64,000 nucleotides of DNA. It comes from Clostridium sp. KNHs205 (GTDB lineage Bacteria > Bacillota > Clostridia > Lachnospirales > Lachnospiraceae). Positions 9,191-16,866 of the stretch are shown one piece after another (the stretch's first letter is position 1; each line of letters opens with the position of its first letter). Under the pieces are notes generated by a model. The model did no database searches, was not told where the DNA came from, and was given only the letters and a program-made list of their open reading frames with translations. Location: contig NZ_JNLE01000003.1 in NCBI RefSeq assembly GCF_000702945.1, positions 2,837,501 through 2,901,500 of the forward strand, in the 5' to 3' direction. The position numbers and the translations under genes are program-made.

Positions 9191-9550
9191 ATGGAAAAAA
9201 TTAATGTTAAAGAAAAACTGAACCTTTTTAATGAATATTGGAATCCCAAGATTATAGGTGAACTCAACGAATCTTACGTAAAATTAGTGAAACTGAAAGG
9301 TGATTTTATATGGCATTCTCACGAAAACGAGGATGAAATGTTCTATGTACTAAAAGGCTTACTGACCATTAAGTTTAGAGATAATGATGTCCACCTGAAC
9401 GAAGGTGAATTTATCGTAATTCCCAGAGGAATCGAACACATGCCTGTTGCTGAGGAAGAAGTTCACGTAATGCTCATTGAATCAAAAACCACATTAAATA
9501 CAGGTAATGTTGTAAATGAAAGAACCGTAGAAGACTTAAAGAAAATCTAA
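9191..9550 (+). CDS. Single-domain cupin protein
   Basis: 119 residues with one cupin beta-barrel. Cupin motif 1 is WHSHENEDEMFYVLKG (two His and a Glu as metal ligands) and motif 2 is GEFIVIPRGIEHMP (third His). Such small cupins bind a divalent metal; the reaction differs between members (isomerase, dioxygenase, or ligand binding). A GGAGG ribosome site precedes the ATG by 7 bases. It sits alone between insertion remnants and has no operon partner to hint at a substrate. Confidence 0.85.
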   Translation: MEKINVKEKLNLFNEYWNPKIIGELNESYVKLVKLKGDFIWHSHENEDEMFYVLKGLLTIKFRDNDVHLNEGEFIVIPRGIEHMPVAEEEVHVMLIESKTTLNTGNVVNERTVEDLKKI

Positions 9551-9579
9551 ACGGCATTATGCTTGGTACTGGCATTATA

Positions 9580-9700
9580 GAACGAATCTCATTCGAATTA
9601 GCATCATTGATACTAGTATCATGGATCAGTATTATGGCACAGTATCCAAAACGCTAGTATCATGGGCCTAGTACCATGACACGGTATCTTGCAATAAGAC
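9580..9700. repeat. Cluster of short degenerate repeats around CTAGTATCATGG
   Basis: The 261-base gap after the cupin gene holds about five variants of a 12-14-base unit: ACTAGTATCATGG (from 9612), CAGTATTATGG, GCTAGTATCATGG, CCTAGTACCATG and CGGTATC. The first lies inside a perfect 14-base palindrome, TGATACTAGTATCA at 9608-9621. No reading frame or terminator is obvious. The function is unknown. Confidence 0.4.
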
Positions 9701-9811
9701 CGACCGGTTTTCATATTGCTTTACAAAAAGGGTCCCGTATAAAAAAGGATTCTCCATAATCATACATCTCTTTCTGTAAGTGACCGACCCAATGAGTTTG
9801 GTGCTTACCAT

Positions 9812-10363
9812 TTACTGGTGTGAATCTGGCTCATTTAAAAGAACCATATGAATATGATCCTCCCACTTACCGTTTATATTTAAATATTTGCGAGAAAGTC
9901 CTTCGTTATAAAATCCTGCTTTTTCAGCAACTCTTAACGATCGTATGTTTTTCGGCATAATATTTGCCTCAATCCGGTGAAGTCCGAAATCCTGAAACAT
10001 AATTTCAGTTCCCTTTTTAAGAGCTTCTGTCATATATCCCTGGTTTATTTCCTGTCCATCTAGCTTATAGCCAAGAAAGCAGGACAAGAATGCCCCTCTC
10101 ATAATATTCGTAAAGCCAAGGCAGCCAATAATTTTTTCTTCGTTTCCTTTTTTAAATATCCAAAGTCTGAAGGAATCATTGTTTTCCATATCATTGCATA
10201 GCAGCTTTTTCTGATATTTGCTGGTATAGAATTCCTCTTCCCTCACCGGCTCCCATTCTGCTAAAAAGGATCGATTTCTGATACAATAATCTGCTACCAT
10301 CTCTGCAAACGAGTCATTGGACGGCTTTAATAAGAGATGTTCGGTTTCGTAAACTGCTTTCAT
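9812..10363 (-). CDS. GNAT acetyltransferase, RimJ/RimL type
   Basis: About 183 residues. The start was moved to the ATG at 10363, which has GGAGG seven bases upstream; the longer frame begins with TTG and overlaps that site. The RimJ/RimL signature is visible: the motif INQGYMTEALKKG (acetyl-CoA binding, in degenerate form), HRIEANIMPKNIRSLRVAEKAGF, and the end segment ...NINGKWEDHIHMVL. These enzymes acetylate alpha-amino groups of ribosomal proteins or small-molecule amines. Substrate unknown. It lies between the two insertion remnants. Confidence 0.85.
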   Translation of the reverse strand: MKAVYETEHLLLKPSNDSFAEMVADYCIRNRSFLAEWEPVREEEFYTSKYQKKLLCNDMENNDSFRLWIFKKGNEEKIIGCLGFTNIMRGAFLSCFLGYKLDGQEINQGYMTEALKKGTEIMFQDFGLHRIEANIMPKNIRSLRVAEKAGFYNEGLSRKYLNINGKWEDHIHMVLLNEPDSHQ

Positions 10364-10450
10364 TTGATTCCTCCATTTATTCAAATTTATTAAAGAATCG
10401 AAAGAAAAATATTATATAATCTTTCCTCATGCATGTCAACAAAATAAATA

Positions 10451-10741
10451 CTTGAGTTTCCGTAGTTTTATCCACAGAGCCTTTGTTTCACAGCCATTGT
10501 AATAAACAACTTAATAAATTTGCTAAAAATATAAGGAATCTCCTTCTTTTTTGATGTAAAATTAAATCACCACAAAATAACCTACTAAACAAAAAAGAGG
10601 AGAAATCCATATGGCTAATTTTACATCAAATACCTTTACTTTGAAACGAGAAATTTTATCTTTTTCAAACAATATATCCCGTAAACTTTCTAAACCGGAT
10701 AGAAGTTTACTGCGGACATGACTAGTTTACGGAAACTCAAG
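10451..10741 (+). mobile_element. 291-bp MITE-like element, copy 2, with both ends
   Basis: Terminal inverted repeats CTTGAGTTTCCGTA (10451-10464) and its complement (10728-10741) bound this element. It carries the same leader as copy 1 (8588-8841), a ribosome site AGAGGAG and a 36-residue frame at 10611-10721 beginning MANFTSNTFTLKREILSFSN, apparently the first residues of a transposase, followed by a jump to the right end. It is thus an internally deleted insertion sequence. No clear target duplication was found. Confidence 0.7.
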
Positions 10742-10759
10742 AAACCTAAGATAGTCAGT

Positions 10760-11353
10760 TTAAAGCAAAATAAAATATCTTGCAGTTTTTTGTTTATAGT
10801 TATTGTAATCCGATCCAAAAGCGGTAATTAGAAATTTCTCTTCTTCAAGAATCTGTAAATGCAGAATTATTATACAGCACAGGAAGAAGATTAGTTGAAA
10901 TATATTAAAGAATAATAAGGTGAAGCCTAAATAAAATAAATCAAATCCAAGAAAAGCAGGATTGCGGCTGAATCTGTAAATGCCGTGTGTAATCAGGGTA
11001 GTTTTTGCCAAGGGGTCTACACCAGCCCGCCAATTATTTTGCATTGTGACCATAGCTGTTATGAAAATGAATATACCAGCAAAACCAATTGCTGCACCAA
11101 TACAACGAATCATTGCAGATGGAATAAGAAGAGGGAGATAGTCATAGGCAGCAATACTTATTATCTGAATCAATGCCATTGAGTAAGTAGTTATTTTTAA
11201 AAGAATTTCGATATTTCTGGTACGTCTGGGTTTGGAACCACGTCCCAATCTATCGGTTTTAATCCCCTGACGTCTTTGTAGTATCATTTTAATAAAATAA
11301 CTGGAGTAGAACATAAGAAAAATTATCATACCTAAGAGTTTGAATAGATTCAT
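10760..11353 (-). CDS. Isoprenylcysteine carboxyl methyltransferase-like membrane protein
   Basis: About 197 residues, with the start placed at ATG 11353 behind AAAGGA. Five or so hydrophobic helices; the C-terminal half has the ICMT/PEMT signature: LITHGIYRFSRNPAFLGF, which binds S-adenosylmethionine, and EEEKFLITAFGSDYNNYKQKTARY. In bacteria these integral membrane methyltransferases have largely unknown acceptors. No operon partner is evident. Confidence 0.8.
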   Translation of the reverse strand: MNLFKLLGMIIFLMFYSSYFIKMILQRRQGIKTDRLGRGSKPRRTRNIEILLKITTYSMALIQIISIAAYDYLPLLIPSAMIRCIGAAIGFAGIFIFITAMVTMQNNWRAGVDPLAKTTLITHGIYRFSRNPAFLGFDLFYLGFTLLFFNIFQLIFFLCCIIILHLQILEEEKFLITAFGSDYNNYKQKTARYFILL

Positions 11354-11465
11354 ATGCTGGTATCCTTTCTTGATACAGAATTTCATAATAATAGACATTA
11401 TAATAGTTGTTTATATGTTCAACTAATATTATAAAAGAAATTATTTAGGTAGTCAATCAGAATTT

Positions 11466-11640
11466 TCAATAGGCTTTTCTGCTGTATTCTTCTGGAGTAC
11501 ATCCATACAATTTTTTAAATTGTCTTGTGAAATGTCTTACATTAGCAAAGCCGCACAAATCAGCAACTTGCTGAACCAGAAGAACCTCATTGGATAGCAG
11601 GACGGTTGCTTTTTCCCTACGGGCTTTTAAAAGGTCGGTT
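11466..11640 (-). pseudogene. AraC-family regulator, C-terminal remnant
   Basis: About 56 residues encode the second helix-turn-helix of an AraC-type activator: LLKARREKATVLLSN, VADLCGFANVRHFTRQFK and TPEEYSRKAY. The upstream sequence past ~11640 no longer matches the family, and neither the first half of the binding domain nor a ligand domain is present. The intact gene was probably divergent from the GH43 gene and lost its front by deletion. Confidence 0.7.
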
Positions 11641-11660
11641 TTAGGTGGGTTTATTATAAG

Positions 11661-11866
11661 CGGAAAAAATGTCAAGAAGATAGCATTATTATGTAATTAT
11701 TTCTTTGGGATTTATTGAATTATAATTTAGTAATTATTTTGCGAGATTCATAAGTTTTTTCGAATCAATACGTGCTAAGAGTTTGATTTGAAAGAAAGGT
11801 TCAAATATTTCGTCTATAAGTTGTTTGTTAAGGAATATTAATTAACGGAAAAAATATCAAGAAAAT
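11661..11866 (+). promoter_or_regulatory. Direct repeat of a CGGAAAAAATRTCAAGAA motif
   Basis: CGGAAAAAATRTCAAGAARAT occurs at 11661-11681 and again at 11846-11866 in the same direction, 19 of 21 positions identical. One copy borders the AraC remnant and the other lies ~150 bases before the GH43 start. Candidate binding sites of the lost AraC regulator. Confidence 0.35.
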
Positions 11867-12013
11867 CGGAAGATTATATCTATTAATCTCCGACGTTCAT
11901 GATATGATGAAGAAATACAATACAAAGTATCCGATAGACCCATTTACTGGCAGGCTTATACGGAACTACAAAAACTACAGCTATAATTAATATCTAAATT
12001 GGGAGTAAACAAT

Positions 12014-12961
12014 ATGCAGGCATATTTATTTGTACATTTCAAGGAAAAGAGAACACCGGACGGAGAGCAGGTATACTTCGGAGTCAGTAAGGACGGCTTT
12101 CACTGGGAGGAAGTGAATGATGGCAATCCGGTTTTATGGAGTTACTACGGAGACAAGGGCGTAAGGGATTTTACCATTATCAGAACCAAAACAGGTAAAT
12201 TCGTTATTATGGCCACTGACTTAAGCTTATCCTACGGAATGCTGAACCAGTATAATAATTCCTGGGCAGAAATCGGCAGAAACGGAAGCAAAAGTCTGGT
12301 ACTTTGGGAGTCAGAAGATCTCATACACTGGTCAGAGCAGAGAATGATTAAACTTGGTGATGAAGATTTCGGATGCATTTGGGCACCGGATATTATATAT
12401 GATAAGAAGAATGATGATTATATCGTACACTGGTCATCTCCTCACAGCTCTAATAATTACGGTGAAAAGGGAATCTATTATTCCCGGACAAAGGACTTTG
12501 TTGATTTCACAAAAGCACAATTGCTGTATCAGAAAGAAGACAGCGGTGTCATTGATTCTGCCATGTATGAAGAAGATGATAAGTATTATCTGTTCTTAAA
12601 GAGCGAGCGGAATCCGGAAAAGATTATCCTGATGGTATCTGAAAATGTAACCGGTCCTTTTGAAAGAATCGAAGAGTTTGATAAGAGTATGGAAGCAGTT
12701 GAAGAAGGTTTGTATGAAGCACCTACAGCAGTAAAGCTGGGGGACGGAAGATGGAGTCTGTTCCTTGATTTTTATGGTTGTTCCGCGGAAGAACAGGGAT
12801 ATGTTCCCTTCCTTGCGGATAAATTATCAACAGGCAAATTTGTTCGTTCAGATCAATCTTTTCAGTTCCCTTATGGATATAAACATGGAACTATTCTGAC
12901 GATTACTACAGATGAATATGAGAGATTAAAGGCCTTTAAAAAGAAACCTTCAGAATATTAA
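12014..12961 (+). CDS. Glycoside hydrolase family 43-like protein
   Basis: About 315 residues. The start was set at ATG 12014, eight bases after GGGAG (TTG 11999 is the longer alternative). The sequence reads as a five-bladed beta-propeller: repeated VLWSYYGDKGVRDFTIIRT, GKFVIMATDLS, WAPDIIYDKKNDDYIVHWSS, IDSAMYEEDDKYYLFLKS and GLYEAPTAVKLGDGRWSLF. Acidic residues in the RDF, WAPD/IDSAM and YEAP segments are where the family keeps its base, modulator and acid. Likely action: removal of arabinose or xylose side groups. No signal peptide, so cytoplasmic. Exact bond not predictable. Confidence 0.8.
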   Translation: MQAYLFVHFKEKRTPDGEQVYFGVSKDGFHWEEVNDGNPVLWSYYGDKGVRDFTIIRTKTGKFVIMATDLSLSYGMLNQYNNSWAEIGRNGSKSLVLWESEDLIHWSEQRMIKLGDEDFGCIWAPDIIYDKKNDDYIVHWSSPHSSNNYGEKGIYYSRTKDFVDFTKAQLLYQKEDSGVIDSAMYEEDDKYYLFLKSERNPEKIILMVSENVTGPFERIEEFDKSMEAVEEGLYEAPTAVKLGDGRWSLFLDFYGCSAEEQGYVPFLADKLSTGKFVRSDQSFQFPYGYKHGTILTITTDEYERLKAFKKKPSEY

Positions 12962-13094
12962 ATTACAAGAGAAAGTGTTAAGAGGTTGTAAGTTGTTCGT
13001 AGTTGTATTAACAGGTAATTAAATACCTTTAAGCGTAAACACTCAACTGACCACCAAAAGTTAGACTTAAAAATATTTTAAGTAGAAAGATAAT

Positions 13095-13304
13095 ATGCCT
13101 ATGTTAATCTTAATGTCAATAATTTTCATAGTAATTGGTACTACAATGGTTATAAAACCAATAATCATTTATAATATAACTGAAAGATGGAAAACAATAA
13201 GAAATGCAGAACCATCGAAACACTATATATATTCAACACGGTTTGGTGGAATAATTTTTATTCTTATTGCTATAATGTCATTTGTCGTATATTTCATAGA
13301 GTAA
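13095..13304 (+). CDS. Small membrane protein, 69 residues
   Basis: Two hydrophobic helices (about residues 4-25 and 50-67) flank a short loop with ERWKTIRNAEPSKHYIYSTRFGG. The W-PS-Y-R-G pattern resembles small DUF6199-type proteins, but that is a weak by-eye match. A weak AGAAAGA ribosome site precedes ATG. No operon partner. Function unknown. Confidence 0.55.
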   Translation: MPMLILMSIIFIVIGTTMVIKPIIIYNITERWKTIRNAEPSKHYIYSTRFGGIIFILIAIMSFVVYFIE

Positions 13305-13346
13305 TTATAGACAAATCTTATAAACAGATGACAATCATTAACACAA

Positions 13347-13392
13347 ACAGGATGCAGCTATCCCGGGAAATACGAGATATTCTGCATCCTGT
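13347..13392. terminator. Hairpin between converging genes
   Basis: Arms 13347-13357 (ACAGGATGCAG) and 13382-13392 are perfectly complementary over 11 bases with a 24-base loop that contains TCCCGGGA. It lies between the small membrane gene and the end of the ABC ATPase gene on the other strand, so it may serve both. T-tracts are weak. Confidence 0.5.
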
Positions 13393-13469
13393 CTTAAAAT
13401 GTATTAAATGTCATAAGTAACATAATATTACGCAATCAAAACAAGCTCGCCATAAGATATTCTGATGGC

Positions 13470-14474
13470 TTATGATAGATAATCCATGGACAAAACCTGT
13501 CCATTACGAAGATCCTGACGTGCAGTTTGTATTAATACATCCAGCTTCTCCAGCTCGCCTAACAGGGATTTTTCTTCCTTGCTGGTATAGATAACTTTGC
13601 TGATACCGCCGTTTTTTATGATAATTCTTTTATCTGCCATAAGTGCCAGTAAGGGATCATGGGTAGCCATTAACACAATCTTATCGGAGGAAACCAATAA
13701 CTGCAGAGCCTTCTTCCTGTCAATTCCCGCATTTTCAATTTCGTCTATAAGAACGATGGGAGAAGAACTTAAAATTGCAGTATCTGCAATCATCAAAGCT
13801 CTGGATTGTCCGCCGCTTAAGCTGGTTACGGGAGTATTTAAATCGAACTTTTCACCGGCCAGGTTGTTGGCAGCCTGAATAATACGCTCTATAACCTCCT
13901 GGGGTTCTTCTACCATTCGGCTTATGGCATGCATATTCAGAAATTCCTGTACCGTAAGGTCCATTACAAAGTTCATATTCTGGGAGAGCTGTGCCACCAA
14001 CCTGTTATTGGAGGAAAAACGCCATTTATTATCCGGAACTTTACCGTTGATAAGAATACTGCGTCCGGTAGGAGTGTCATTCTGTGCAGCCCATTCAATA
14101 TCAGCCAGCAGGCGGCTCTTACCGGAGCCCGTAGGACCAACGATTGAGATAATCTGTGAGGTTTCTACTGTAAGCTCAGAAAAGCCTTCTGTTACGCCGG
14201 ATTTATCATGTCCAGGAAGAATAGTCAGGGAATGTACCTGGTTATCTTTTGAAAGTCCTAAAAAGGCGCTCATTTGTTCAATAAAGACAGGAAGATCTTC
14301 TATAAGCTTAAGCTTATCAATTGCTCCATCCTCCAACTCTTCATCAGTAAAATGGTCTAAATATTCTTTAAAGGTTTTGTCACCATAATCCGTAATATCC
14401 AGTTTATTCTGCTCGAAATAAGATAGGGCAAAGGGATATTCCGACAACAGTTTATTCAAACTTAGTTCTAACAT
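13470..14474 (-). CDS. ABC-type ATPase with N-terminal helical domain, no cognate permease
   Basis: About 334 residues; start placed at ATG 14474 behind GGAG, though in-frame ATGs occur at 14507 and 14486. Residues ~1-85 form a small helical domain (NKLLSEYPFALSYFEQ, then DKTFKEYL and LPVFIEQM) that resembles the N-terminal region of the solute-binding-like protein in the same operon. The ABC domain follows: Walker A GPTGSGKS, Q-loop QLSQNMNFVMDL, signature LSGGQSRAL, Walker B IVLIDEIENAG, H-loop MATHDP. All catalytic motifs are intact. Third gene of a three-gene minus-strand operon with no permease on either side. Function unknown. Confidence 0.8.
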   Translation of the reverse strand: MLELSLNKLLSEYPFALSYFEQNKLDITDYGDKTFKEYLDHFTDEELEDGAIDKLKLIEDLPVFIEQMSAFLGLSKDNQVHSLTILPGHDKSGVTEGFSELTVETSQIISIVGPTGSGKSRLLADIEWAAQNDTPTGRSILINGKVPDNKWRFSSNNRLVAQLSQNMNFVMDLTVQEFLNMHAISRMVEEPQEVIERIIQAANNLAGEKFDLNTPVTSLSGGQSRALMIADTAILSSSPIVLIDEIENAGIDRKKALQLLVSSDKIVLMATHDPLLALMADKRIIIKNGGISKVIYTSKEEKSLLGELEKLDVLIQTARQDLRNGQVLSMDYLS

Positions 14475-14578
14475 TTTCTTCTCCATTCCTGCGCATATTT
14501 TCTGCATATCCGTTGTTTCGTACCGGGATGACGCAGCTGTAAGAGTTATAAGGTTGAAAGCGTATTCCTTACAATCAG

Positions 14579-15271
14579 TTATTTTTCAAGATCTATCTTC
14601 TTGATATTACCCATCTGGTAGGCTTCGCCGATTCTTGTTTCTCCCAGGCAGTAAGAGCAGAGCGCAGCGGGCATGGGAAAACGCAGCTGCATACCCTGTA
14701 CGGTCTGTATATTCTGGGTTTCATCATAGAGAAGGCTTCCAAGTTCATAGGCACCCTGTCCGGTCAACCCGTTAACATGCATGGTTACGGCTCGGGGATT
14801 TACAGAGCTGACACAGGAAGCAAATACCTCCCTTTCAGCCTGGGATACAATATCTCCCTTGGTGATAACTACATAATCGGCGGCTTTTAACATAGGGCCG
14901 ATTTTCTTAGGAGTATTTATACCGGAAAGGTTATCGATAACGCAGACTCCTTTGATTTCCTTTAGGTAAGGAGAGCATCGGTTGCATAAGCCGGCGGATT
15001 CCGTAATAAGCAGATCAAGCTCCTCTTTATTCCCCCAGTTAACCACCTCTTCAATATTGGAGGCAAAGAAGTGATCGGGGCAAAGAGCACCGGACAGGCC
15101 TTTTTTTACAGGAATACCTGCTTTTTCATAAGCTATATCATCATCTGTGTATAAACAGTCAAATTTAATAACTCCTACCTTTATGTTTCGATTCTGAAAA
15201 GAGGCTATGGTTTTCAAGATAACTGAGGTTTTACCGGAGGAGGGAGGTCCGGAAAATATAATCAGATTCAT
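14579..15271 (-). CDS. SIMIBI-class P-loop GTPase with cysteine motifs (HypB/UreG/CobW-like)
   Basis: 230 residues. The P-loop is GPPSSGKT at residues 8-15 right at the N-terminus, as in metallochaperone and protein-maturation GTPases. Two cysteine pairs stand out: LCNRCSP in the middle, at the position where relatives carry a metal- or E-G-rich motif, and LCSYCLGE near residue 205. VITKGDIV matches the NKxD-type base-recognition region in degenerate form. The start overlaps the stop of the upstream gene as ATGA, so translation is coupled. A role in metal insertion or partner activation is inference; the substrate is not known. Confidence 0.7.
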   Translation of the reverse strand: MNLIIFSGPPSSGKTSVILKTIASFQNRNIKVGVIKFDCLYTDDDIAYEKAGIPVKKGLSGALCPDHFFASNIEEVVNWGNKEELDLLITESAGLCNRCSPYLKEIKGVCVIDNLSGINTPKKIGPMLKAADYVVITKGDIVSQAEREVFASCVSSVNPRAVTMHVNGLTGQGAYELGSLLYDETQNIQTVQGMQLRFPMPAALCSYCLGETRIGEAYQMGNIKKIDLEK

Positions 15272-16521
15272 AAGGACTCCTTTCCTGAGGCATCGTAAAA
15301 CAGCTTTTCTGTATAGGTAATCAATTCACCGATGTCATTGTTGTGGATAAAGTCCCAGCCAACCCACATAAACTTCTGATCGGGTGATAAATGATTGTCT
15401 ACCAAAGGATTGGTGGAAGGGAATTTACCATTTGAAGATAATATTTCACCGATTTCTTTTGAGTAAAGAAAGTCTACAAAAGGCTTCAGCTTATCTTTAT
15501 TTTTTGCTTTGGAAAGCAGGAAGATAGGGCTTATGATTGCGCCGTCCTTCGGCCAAACAGGGCGAAGAGGGCCTTTCTTATCCACCATGCTGGCGAAGAA
15601 ATAGGGGGTTACTGTGACAGCAGGGACAGGGTTGCCGCCTTTTGGTATATGTGCTTTTACCATCTGGGCCGGGTGCATGTTCTGTAAGAGAGCCTTGCCC
15701 ATCTTCTTAACACCATCTTCTCCGTAATGACGGTAGATATGGAGCAGAAAGGCATTGAACATATCCAGATCCCTCATGGGTAAGCTGATGCTGTTCTCAA
15801 ATTCCGGCTTCATTAAGTCCTCCCAGCTTTCCGGCATCTTGCGGTCACCCAATACATTTGTATTTACCATAAAGATAGCAGATACAACACCAATAATGGC
15901 GTATTGACCTTTCGGGTCTCTTAAGGAAATATCTTCATTATCAAAATCAGGATTCATTTGGCTTACACCGGAAATGTCTTCAAATACACCGGCTTCTCTG
16001 TATTGACCCATGAGCTTCTTATCAAAGAATAAATCAAAACCGGCAGACAGGTAAAGGTCGGAAAGTCCGTCTGAATCGCCATTTGCTGAAACTATACGTT
16101 CTTTCACGTCGTCCAGTCCAAGATTGGCAGACTTCAGATTATAATCCACCTGATAATCCAGTGTATCCTTTACTGAATCAAACCAGCCGGTGAATTTTTC
16201 TAAGAGCGGCAGGCGGATGGGGCAGGGGAGTACACCTTCAATACGGATATCACCGCCAGTTTCTTTTTTTGCAGCATACAGACCGGTTGAAAGGTCCGGA
16301 TTGCTTCCTTCAATAGCTTCTTCAAGCTTCTGTATAAATACTTCCTGGTTCACTTTGCGCAATGACAGTGCCATCTCCAGTGTAACAGTTTTACCCATAG
16401 TGCTTCGCATAACAGGATTGTTCAGATGCTCAAAACCGCTGGCAACAAATATACTAATGGTATCGGGATATTTTTCGGTTATATCATAAATGGTATCGGT
16501 AATGTTAAAGTAGCGTGACAT
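15268..16521 (-). CDS. Solute-binding-protein-like, cytosolic, with N-terminal DUF1858/ScdA_N-like domain
   Basis: 417 residues. The first ~70 residues (ITDTIYDITEKYPDTISIF, then GFEHLNNPVM and KTVTLEMALSLRKV) resemble the DUF1858/ScdA_N domain, but without the usual GC-x-x-C cysteines. The rest is a periplasmic-binding-protein fold of the iron(III)/thiamine type: SDLYLSAGFDLFFDKKLMG, MPESWEDLMKPEF, PKDGAIISPIFLLSKAKN and LSSNGKFPSTNP. No signal peptide or lipobox exists, which is odd for this fold. An AGAAAGG ribosome site precedes the ATG. First gene of the operon with a GTPase and an ABC ATPase. Ligand unknown. Confidence 0.75.
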   Translation of the reverse strand: MSRYFNITDTIYDITEKYPDTISIFVASGFEHLNNPVMRSTMGKTVTLEMALSLRKVNQEVFIQKLEEAIEGSNPDLSTGLYAAKKETGGDIRIEGVLPCPIRLPLLEKFTGWFDSVKDTLDYQVDYNLKSANLGLDDVKERIVSANGDSDGLSDLYLSAGFDLFFDKKLMGQYREAGVFEDISGVSQMNPDFDNEDISLRDPKGQYAIIGVVSAIFMVNTNVLGDRKMPESWEDLMKPEFENSISLPMRDLDMFNAFLLHIYRHYGEDGVKKMGKALLQNMHPAQMVKAHIPKGGNPVPAVTVTPYFFASMVDKKGPLRPVWPKDGAIISPIFLLSKAKNKDKLKPFVDFLYSKEIGEILSSNGKFPSTNPLVDNHLSPDQKFMWVGWDFIHNNDIGELITYTEKLFYDASGKESL

Positions 16522-16682
16522 ATCTAGTTTCCTTTCTTAACTCATAAGTTGTGAAAAGTCCTGTTCAAGTAATAAGTACATTATAACATAATTTTATTGT
16601 TATGTTTGTTGTAAAAACAACAAATGTATATAGAATATTGATACAATTTATCATGAATGCGCTTTTTTATAGAGAAAATTAC

Positions 16683-16810
16683 CTGATTTTATCGAATTAA
16701 GCATCTGCTCTATCGTAGTAAACGTCTGATTTTATTGTAGTAAGCATCTGATTCTATGTTGTAAGCTCTGATTTTATTGTAGTAAGTATTTGATACTATC
16801 GGTATTGACT
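16683..16810. repeat. Six degenerate ~22-bp tandem units
   Basis: Units start at 16683, 16705, 16726, 16748, 16768 and 16790 and follow the pattern CTGATTTTATTGTAGTAAGCAT with substitutions and small indels (lengths 20-22 bases). The third and fifth differ at a single base. The array lies between the divergent solute-binding operon and the TetR gene and runs into the TetR -35 box. Confidence 0.6.
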
Positions 16811-16853
16811 GCTTAACGATTGTTAAGTATAATATTACTTAACAGTTGTTAAG
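16805..16853 (+). promoter_or_regulatory. Promoter with two operators, TetR gene
   Basis: A -35 TTGACT (16805-16810) and a -10 TATAAT (16828-16833) are spaced by exactly 17 bases. Two copies of CTTAAC-N4-GTTAAG lie at 16812-16827, inside the spacer, and at 16838-16853, just past the -10. This is the layout of a self-repressed TetR promoter. Confidence 0.75.
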
Positions 16854-16866
16854 TGGGAGGTAAAAA

